From Pedococcus aerophilus (GTDB lineage: Bacteria > Actinomycetota > Actinomycetes > Actinomycetales > Dermatophilaceae), in NCBI RefSeq assembly GCF_039532215.1, contig NZ_BAAARN010000001.1, positions 975,029 through 1,039,028 on the forward strand: DNA of 64,000 nucleotides, in the 5' to 3' direction. Position 1 is the first letter of the stretch. The number at the start of each line of letters is the position of its first letter. A program made the translations under genes and the position numbers. The notes beneath the pieces were generated by a model that saw nothing but the letters and a program-made list of their open reading frames with translations, was not told where the DNA came from and searched no databases. Of this stretch, positions 57,393-64,000 are shown piece after piece.

Positions 57393-59780
57393 TCATGAGC
57401 CCGGGGCCGCCCCGTCGCAGATGTCGATGACCATCGCCACGGTCTGGGCCACCTTGGCCGGTGGCAGCAGCCGCCCGCCGAACTCGGTGACGTAGAACGT
57501 GTCGAGCGTCTGCCCGGCATAGGTGGCGATGTGCGCGGACCGCACGGACAGGCCCGCCTTCGCGAACCCCATACCCAGCTCGTGGAGCAGCCCCGGACGG
57601 TCCTGGGCGCGCACCTCGATCACGGTCGCCTCCTCGGACGCGTGCGGGACGACCAGGGCCCGGGCCTGGCCGGGCGAGCCCGTGCCGGCCTCGGCGCTAG
57701 GGCGTGCCGCGAACTGGCGGCGGCGGTCGAGCAGCCCGAGCGGACCGCGGTCGCCCTGGGCGAGCCGTTCGAGGCCCCGGACGATGCGCTGCTCGTCCGG
57801 CGGCTCGGTGCTCGGGCTCTCGACGTGCCACTCGTTGGCGGCGACGCCGTCGACCGTGCGCAGGATCGCGGTGCGGACGACGAGCCCGTATGCAGCGAGC
57901 AGCCCTGCGGTGTCGGCGAAGAGTCCCAGCCGGTCCCGGTCGAAGACGTCGATGCGGTAGGACCCGCCCATGGGGCGGACGACGACGCGGGGCTCCCCCG
58001 CGGCGACGGACTCGAGGTCCGCTGCGGCCACGGCGGTGCTCTCGGCAGGTGGGGGCATGGTTCCTTCCTCCCACCCGGTCCGGGCGGCTTCGGCGAGCTG
58101 GCGCAGGAGGGTGGCGCGCCAGTCGGTCCAGGCCTGCGGCCCGGCGGCGGAGGCGTCGGCCTCGGTGAGGGCGACGAGCAGGTCGAAGACCTCCCGCGAG
58201 CCACCGACGGCGGCGCGGGCCGCGGTGACGGTCCCCGGGTCCTGGTGATCGCGCCGGGTGGCGAGGTCGATCAAGGTGAGGTGCTCGCGCACCAGGGTGG
58301 TCACGATGTCGACGTCGGCGGCCGGGTAGCCCAGGCGGGTCGCGATGGCGCGGGCGAGCGGTGCCCCGCTGGCCGAGTGGTCGTGGGCCCCCGGGATCTT
58401 GCCGATGTCGTGCAGGAGGGCGGCGAGCAGCAGGAGGTCGGCGCGGCTCACCCCGCGCACCAGTCCCCCGGCGATGACGACCGTCTCGATGAGGTGGCGG
58501 TCGACGGTGTGGCGGTGGACGGCGCTGCGCTGCGGACGCGAGCGCACGGCGGCCCACTCGGGCAGCCAGCGGTCGATGATCCCGGCCTGGTCCAGGCCCT
58601 CCCAGACGCCGATGAGGCCGGGGCCGGTGGCGAGGAGGTCGGCGAACAGGTCGCGGGCGATCTCCGGCCACGGCTCCTCGAGGGTCGGCGGCTGCCCGGC
58701 GAGGTTGGCCAGCGTGGTGGGGGCGATCGGCAGGTTGTTGCGGGCAGCGACGACGGCAGCACGCAGCGGCAGCAGCGCGTCGGAGGACAGGGTGCTGCGC
58801 GGGCCGAGGACGACCTCGCCGTCGTGCTCGAACATGCCGAAGCCCAGCGGGTTGAGCTGCGGGCGGCGGGGCCCGACGCGCAAGGTGCGGGCGCGCTGGG
58901 ACTGGCCGGCGCGCCGTACCGTCCCGTCGAGGGCGTAGGCGATGGTGCGGCCGGCGGTCGCGACCTCGGTGAGCATGTCGTCGGAGTCCTGGTGACCCAG
59001 CAGGGCCGCGACGGCGTCGTGGTCCTCGCGGGTCAGGCGGTCGCGGCCCTTGCCGGTGACCACGTGGACGGCGTCGCGCACGTCGAGCAGGACCCGGTGC
59101 GCGGCGTCGACGGCCTCATGGGGACGGTCGGTGAGCCAGGCCGCCACGAGGGCGTTGAGGACCGTCATGTCGCGCAGGCCGCCGTGGGCCTCCTTGAGGT
59201 CGGCCTCGAGGCTCTGGGCGAGGTCGCCGTGCCGGGCGTGCCGGGCCTTGAGGCCGTCGATGAGCTGTGGGAGGCGACGGCGGGCGTTGGCCCGCCAGTC
59301 GTGGGAGACCGTGGACCGGGCGGCGGTGACCACCTCGGCGTCACCGGCCACGCACTGCAGGTCCAGGAGCCCGACCGCCGCGGTCAGGTCACCGGAGGCG
59401 ACGGTGCGGCACTGGTTGACGGTGCGGACCGAGTGGTCGAGGCGCACCCCGGCGTCCCAGACGGGGTACCAGATGCGGTCGGCGAGGCCGCGCAGGTCCT
59501 CCCCCGACAGCGAACGGCCGTAGTGCAGCAGCACGAGGTCGACGTCGCTGAGCGGGCCGGCGTCACCGCGGGCGAGGCTGCCCACCGCGGCAAGCGCCAC
59601 CCCCTCGGCGCGGCGACCGTCGAGGGCCTGCTGCCACACGGTCGTCAGCCACTCCCGGGTCAGGGCGGCGATGGCGTCGCGGCGCACCTGCCCCGCACCG
59701 GGGGCGTCGAAGCCCCGGGCACCGGCCAGGTCCAGGCGGCGAGCCGCCAGGTCGGTCTGCTCGATCGTCATGTCAGCCAC
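57393..59780 (-). CDS. glnD: PII uridylyl/adenylyl-transferase and uridylyl-removing enzyme
   Basis: The 795-residue enzyme has a nucleotidyltransferase domain (GSLARGDAGPLSDVDL, 67-82), the LKEAHGGLRD site (195-204), an HD domain (HDIG from His457) and two ACT domains (about 600-690 and 715-790). It modifies PII in response to nitrogen. GTG 59780 is preferred over ATG 59771 because AGAGGG lies about five bases before it. A GlnR-like box precedes it. Confidence 0.93.
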   Translation of the reverse strand: MADMTIEQTDLAARRLDLAGARGFDAPGAGQVRRDAIAALTREWLTTVWQQALDGRRAEGVALAAVGSLARGDAGPLSDVDLVLLHYGRSLSGEDLRGLADRIWYPVWDAGVRLDHSVRTVNQCRTVASGDLTAAVGLLDLQCVAGDAEVVTAARSTVSHDWRANARRRLPQLIDGLKARHARHGDLAQSLEADLKEAHGGLRDMTVLNALVAAWLTDRPHEAVDAAHRVLLDVRDAVHVVTGKGRDRLTREDHDAVAALLGHQDSDDMLTEVATAGRTIAYALDGTVRRAGQSQRARTLRVGPRRPQLNPLGFGMFEHDGEVVLGPRSTLSSDALLPLRAAVVAARNNLPIAPTTLANLAGQPPTLEEPWPEIARDLFADLLATGPGLIGVWEGLDQAGIIDRWLPEWAAVRSRPQRSAVHRHTVDRHLIETVVIAGGLVRGVSRADLLLLAALLHDIGKIPGAHDHSASGAPLARAIATRLGYPAADVDIVTTLVREHLTLIDLATRRDHQDPGTVTAARAAVGGSREVFDLLVALTEADASAAGPQAWTDWRATLLRQLAEAARTGWEEGTMPPPAESTAVAAADLESVAAGEPRVVVRPMGGSYRIDVFDRDRLGLFADTAGLLAAYGLVVRTAILRTVDGVAANEWHVESPSTEPPDEQRIVRGLERLAQGDRGPLGLLDRRRQFAARPSAEAGTGSPGQARALVVPHASEEATVIEVRAQDRPGLLHELGMGFAKAGLSVRSAHIATYAGQTLDTFYVTEFGGRLLPPAKVAQTVAMVIDICDGAAPGS

Positions 59781-59794
59781 TGTGCCCTCTCGTC

Positions 59795-59832
59795 ATTTCG
59801 CGCAGTGCGCACGCGTGTTACGGCTGTGTTAG
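59795..59832 (-). promoter_or_regulatory. GlnR-like box before glnD
   Basis: Read on the minus strand: CTAAC-n6-GTAAC-n6-GCGCA-n6-GAAAT. The 11-base spacing and the last two 5-mers match the GlnR consensus gTnAc-n6-GaAAc. It ends 15 bases before the start codon. This suggests nitrogen control. Confidence 0.75.
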
Positions 59833-59849
59833 CGCCCCGGCGGCGCAAA

Positions 59850-59890
59850 GGCCGACACCCGGGACGGGGGGATCGTCCCGGGTGTCGGCC
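59850..59890 (-). terminator. perfect 17-bp hairpin after glnB
   Basis: GGCCGACACCCGGGACG pairs perfectly with its complement through a seven-base loop, 48 bases after the glnB stop. It should end the amtB-glnB transcript and so isolates glnD, which needs its own promoter. Confidence 0.85.
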
Positions 59891-59937
59891 GGTGGGGGCG
59901 CTCCGTCGGGGGCCGGAGCGGGTGGTGCGTCTGTCGG

Positions 59938-61667
<1,730 letters not shown>

Positions 61668-61690
61668 GGCCAGAACTGTGACGCCCCGGC

Positions 61691-61739
61691 GTTTCAGGTC
61701 GTGCCCGCGTTTGTTACGGGCGTGTTAGCGGTTGGTCAC
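61691..61739 (-). promoter_or_regulatory. GlnR-like box before amtB
   Basis: Read on the minus strand: GTGAC-n6-CTAAC-n6-GTAAC-n6-GGGCA-n6-GAAAC, all on an exact 11-base rhythm. This matches the GlnR consensus gTnAc-n6-GaAAc repeated. It ends 24 bases before the amtB start, so the leader is very short. Confidence 0.8.
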
Positions 61740-61807
61740 CGGCGTAAGAATCAGGTTTCTTGCGCCGGTATGGCGCTCGCCAAGGTTTCGTCAGCACCGC
61801 CCGGAGG

Positions 61808-62452
61808 TCAGAACGCCGACACCGAGCCGGGTGCCCGTTGCGGGCGCGAGAGGGCCCGGACCAGGGCCGCCTGGCCGTGCCGTCGCACCGCGACACCGGT
61901 CAGCAGGGCCAGGACCGGCTCGATCACCTCACGGCGGTGGGTGGGGGTGTCCAGGTCCACGCTCGAGGCGAGGTCGTCACCGTGCACGACCAGCTCCATC
62001 ATGCGGGTCGTGAGGAAGTCGGTGGTGGTCAGCGACCAGCCCTGCCACGGCAGGTGGATGGTGTCGGGGTCGCGGGGCGCCGCCAGCAGCGCGGGCAGGG
62101 CGTCGATGGTGACGCGGGCCCCGGCCAGCACGGCGTCGCGCCCGGACCGGGCCTGCTCGTTGCCGCCCTCGCGGATGCCGACGTTGACCTCGTCCTCCGG
62201 CGCAGCCCTGACCCACGCGGCCCGCTCGTAGTGCTCGGCGAGCGTGATCGGCTCCTGTGCCTTCGGCTCGGCGCGCAGGCCGTCGGCGACGAGGTCGGCC
62301 TGCTGCAAGAGGTGGTGGGTCAGGCCGCCCACCGTCATCCCGGAGCAGCTGCTCTCGCGGTCCCAGGCGGCGGCCACCTGAGGGGTGGTCGCCAGCTCCC
62401 GGGACAGGTCGACGGCGGCGAGGAAGGCTGCGGCGTGCTCGGCTCGGCTCAT
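61808..62452 (-). CDS. MDMPI/DinB-like maleylpyruvate-isomerase N-terminal domain protein
   Basis: The 214-residue protein has the four-helix-bundle metal motif expected in MDMPI proteins: GLTHHLLQQADL and ELVVHGDDL, with histidines that could bind zinc. These are mycothiol-linked or unknown hydrolases/transferases in actinobacteria. Start at ATG 62452. Confidence 0.78.
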   Translation of the reverse strand: MSRAEHAAAFLAAVDLSRELATTPQVAAAWDRESSCSGMTVGGLTHHLLQQADLVADGLRAEPKAQEPITLAEHYERAAWVRAAPEDEVNVGIREGGNEQARSGRDAVLAGARVTIDALPALLAAPRDPDTIHLPWQGWSLTTTDFLTTRMMELVVHGDDLASSVDLDTPTHRREVIEPVLALLTGVAVRRHGQAALVRALSRPQRAPGSVSAF

Positions 62453-62461
62453 CGGCCGATG

Positions 62462-63400
62462 CTAACCAGCGGTGCCGACCGTCGCCCCCGGACGACGTCC
62501 GGCCGGGTCCGGTGCGACCGCCTCAACGGGCTCCCCCGGTGGTGACCCGCTCGAGGGCGGTGACCCACCCGGGAGGCGGGGGAAGCGCTCGCGCAGCCAC
62601 GCGGCATACCGCTCCAGGGGCAGGAAGGCGAGCATCATCACGAGGTGCGGCCAGAAGGCGATGGTGATGGCGGCGTAGGTCATCGCGTGGAAGACGAACC
62701 ACCCGGCCACTACGCGGCGCCGCCACCGCTCGGAGAGCAGGAAGATCACCGGGGCCGTGAGCTCGGCCGCGAACAGCACCCACTGGAACGCGTGCAGCGT
62801 CCACGGCACCTCGAGCAGCCACTGGGCCATCGGCGTCCCCCGGCGCACCACCGCCCGCACCATGGTCGCCGAGTTGACCCACTCCCAGCCGCCGAAGCGG
62901 ATCTTGGCCCAGGCGGACAGGAAGTACGTCGCCACCGCGGCCAGCTGGATGGCGCGCAGCGCGAAGCCCGCGGCCTCGCTACGGCGCCGGTCGGACAGGT
63001 GGGCGATCCCCACGGTCGGCAGCAGCGCGAGCGCCACGACGAAGTCGGCCCGGTCGTGGTCGACCTTGCCGTAGGAGAAAGCGACGTACTGGTACCAGAC
63101 CCAGCCGACGGCCACGGTCCACCCGAGCAGCCGCGGTGCCCGGCCGGTCATCGCGGCGAGGGCTGCGAGCACGCAGCCCCACTTGAGGGTCTGGACGAGC
63201 AGCACCGTCGCGGCTGGCAGGTGCAGCACCTCCCCCATGACGAGGGGCTCGTACCAGACGGGGTCGGCCCAGCCGTGGTACCAGCCGGAGGTGTGCAGGC
63301 CGAGGACGTCGATGACGACGAACGCGAAGACGAGCAGCCGCAGGACGGCCACCCGCGCGAGCGGCATCGGCGCGAAGAGCCATCCACTCAGGCGTGTCAT
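62462..63400 (-). CDS. HTTM/VKGC-like multi-pass membrane protein
   Basis: The 312-residue protein has about eight membrane segments and the HTTM signature region (YGKVDHDRADF, SAWAKIRFGGWEWVN). These proteins resemble the membrane part of vitamin K-dependent carboxylases. ATG 63400, in a four-base overlap with the next gene. It may modify or transport a small molecule in the membrane. Confidence 0.75.
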   Translation of the reverse strand: MTRLSGWLFAPMPLARVAVLRLLVFAFVVIDVLGLHTSGWYHGWADPVWYEPLVMGEVLHLPAATVLLVQTLKWGCVLAALAAMTGRAPRLLGWTVAVGWVWYQYVAFSYGKVDHDRADFVVALALLPTVGIAHLSDRRRSEAAGFALRAIQLAAVATYFLSAWAKIRFGGWEWVNSATMVRAVVRRGTPMAQWLLEVPWTLHAFQWVLFAAELTAPVIFLLSERWRRRVVAGWFVFHAMTYAAITIAFWPHLVMMLAFLPLERYAAWLRERFPRLPGGSPPSSGSPPGEPVEAVAPDPAGRRPGATVGTAG

Positions 63401-63858
63401 CGTGCCTCCCACTGCGCGACGACCTGGGTGCGGACCTCGCCCGTGGGCTTCCGGTCGACGACGACGATCTGGCGGCGGACCACGCGCAGGGCGGTCCACT
63501 CGGGGGCGTCCGGGCGCAGCTCGGCGTGGCTGCGGGCGAGCGTCCCAAGCCGTGCGGGGTCGGCCTCGATCTGCGGTATGCGGCCCTCGATCTCGGCGCG
63601 GTTGAGGCCGGTGTTCTCCGGGGTCAGCGGAGCGCTGACCCACGTGTCGGGGGCGTCGGCGGTCTGCACCTCGATGCCGGTGGAGATCACCGACCCCGTG
63701 GCCGCCTGCGAGGTGGAGAACATCCGCCACGGGCTGAACGGCCACCAGTGGTCGTCCCCGACGAGGGAGCCGGCGCAGAAGAGGACGGTGAGCGCGAGGA
63801 CGACGACGGCCCGCCACGACTTCGCAGCGGCGCCCAGTCGCACGACCCCCGGTTCCAC
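63397..63858 (-). CDS. single-pass partner of the HTTM protein
   Basis: The 153-residue product (GTG at 63858) has one N-terminal helix and the PFSPWRMFST motif seen in small proteins next to HTTM genes, then an extracytoplasmic domain. It overlaps the HTTM gene by four bases. A GTG six bases upstream is also possible. An open frame extends to 63984 but would include the palindrome and is not used. Confidence 0.65.
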   Translation of the reverse strand: MEPGVVRLGAAAKSWRAVVVLALTVLFCAGSLVGDDHWWPFSPWRMFSTSQAATGSVISTGIEVQTADAPDTWVSAPLTPENTGLNRAEIEGRIPQIEADPARLGTLARSHAELRPDAPEWTALRVVRRQIVVVDRKPTGEVRTQVVAQWEAR

Positions 63859-63921
63859 GCCCACAGGGTAGGCGATGGGAGGGCTGTGGTCGGCGACCAC
63901 AGCGCCCGTACGGCGCCACCC

Positions 63922-63981
63922 ACCCGAGTCTTTGAGCGTCTGACCCCACCCTGACGGGGTCAGACGCTCAAAGACTCGGGT
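63922..63981. repeat. 26-bp perfect inverted repeat with eight-base loop
   Basis: Left arm 63922-63947 and right arm 63956-63981 are perfectly complementary over 26 bases, loop ACCCTGAC. It lies upstream of the HTTM pair near the window edge. It may be a bidirectional terminator or part of a repeated palindromic element. No U-tract is seen. Confidence 0.9.
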
Positions 63982-64000
63982 CACGGGCGGTGCCCCCGCT

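Overview
The window is high-GC (about 70 percent or a little more, judged by eye) with dense, overlapping genes, many GTG starts and few intergenic gaps. DUF2469, DUF3152, tandem type I signal peptidases beside rplS, an adenylylation-type PII/GlnD/AmtB set with GlnR-like boxes, and ribosomal proteins with Ala/Glu/Lys tails all point to an actinobacterium. The order Micrococcales, perhaps near Intrasporangiaceae, is my inference. I see no rRNA, tRNA, CRISPR array, insertion sequence or prophage. It reads as ordinary chromosome.

Positions 1-14400: the end of a DnaB-like ATPase gene, then a polyamine-use island. On the minus strand lie gabD, a ureohydrolase (speB type), a saccharopine-dehydrogenase-like reductase, potC, potB, potA, potD and a 4-aminobutanal-type aldehyde dehydrogenase. 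Divergently on the plus strand lie an Lrp regulator, a class III aminotransferase and a DAO-type FAD oxidase. Together they can import putrescine or spermidine, remove the amino group, oxidise the aldehyde to GABA and feed succinate semialdehyde into the TCA cycle.

Positions 14400-24450: a small FMN/F420-type split-barrel protein, a LOG protein, a YndJ-DUF1990 pair, purU, a copper type II monooxygenase lipoprotein, rlmN, an unknown gene, then cdsA-frr-pyrH. Positions 24600-35300: an M13 peptidase, an ABM-membrane protein, tsf-rpsB, an MFS exporter, a small SET protein, an aminotransferase, an M23 protein, a DUF3152 protein with a full metzincin motif, and xerC.

Positions 35300-47400: dprA-comM-yraN, DUF2469, rnhB, two lepB genes, rplS, a LacI regulator with its operator, an orphan FetB-like permease, a trmD-GNAT fusion, rimM, khpA and rpsP. 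Positions 47600-53500: an unusual SDR with an N-terminal four-cysteine cluster, a cysteine-free Rrf2 regulator and the sulfate importer cysA-cysW-cysT-sbp. Positions 53690-63860: amidohydrolase, alpha/beta hydrolase, ffh, glnD, glnB, amtB, an MDMPI-domain protein and an HTTM-type membrane pair. A 26-bp perfect inverted repeat closes the window.

The most unusual signals are a frame-independent octamer (GTATGSCG) found about 23 times, matching GlnR-like boxes before amtB and glnD, the TrmD-acetyltransferase fusion, the six-ligand copper monooxygenase lipoprotein, and the metzincin signature in DUF3152. No intergenic stretch exceeds 300 bases. The longest (29341-29623, 42221-42468, 47393-47640, 53481-53692) hold leaders and promoters described below.
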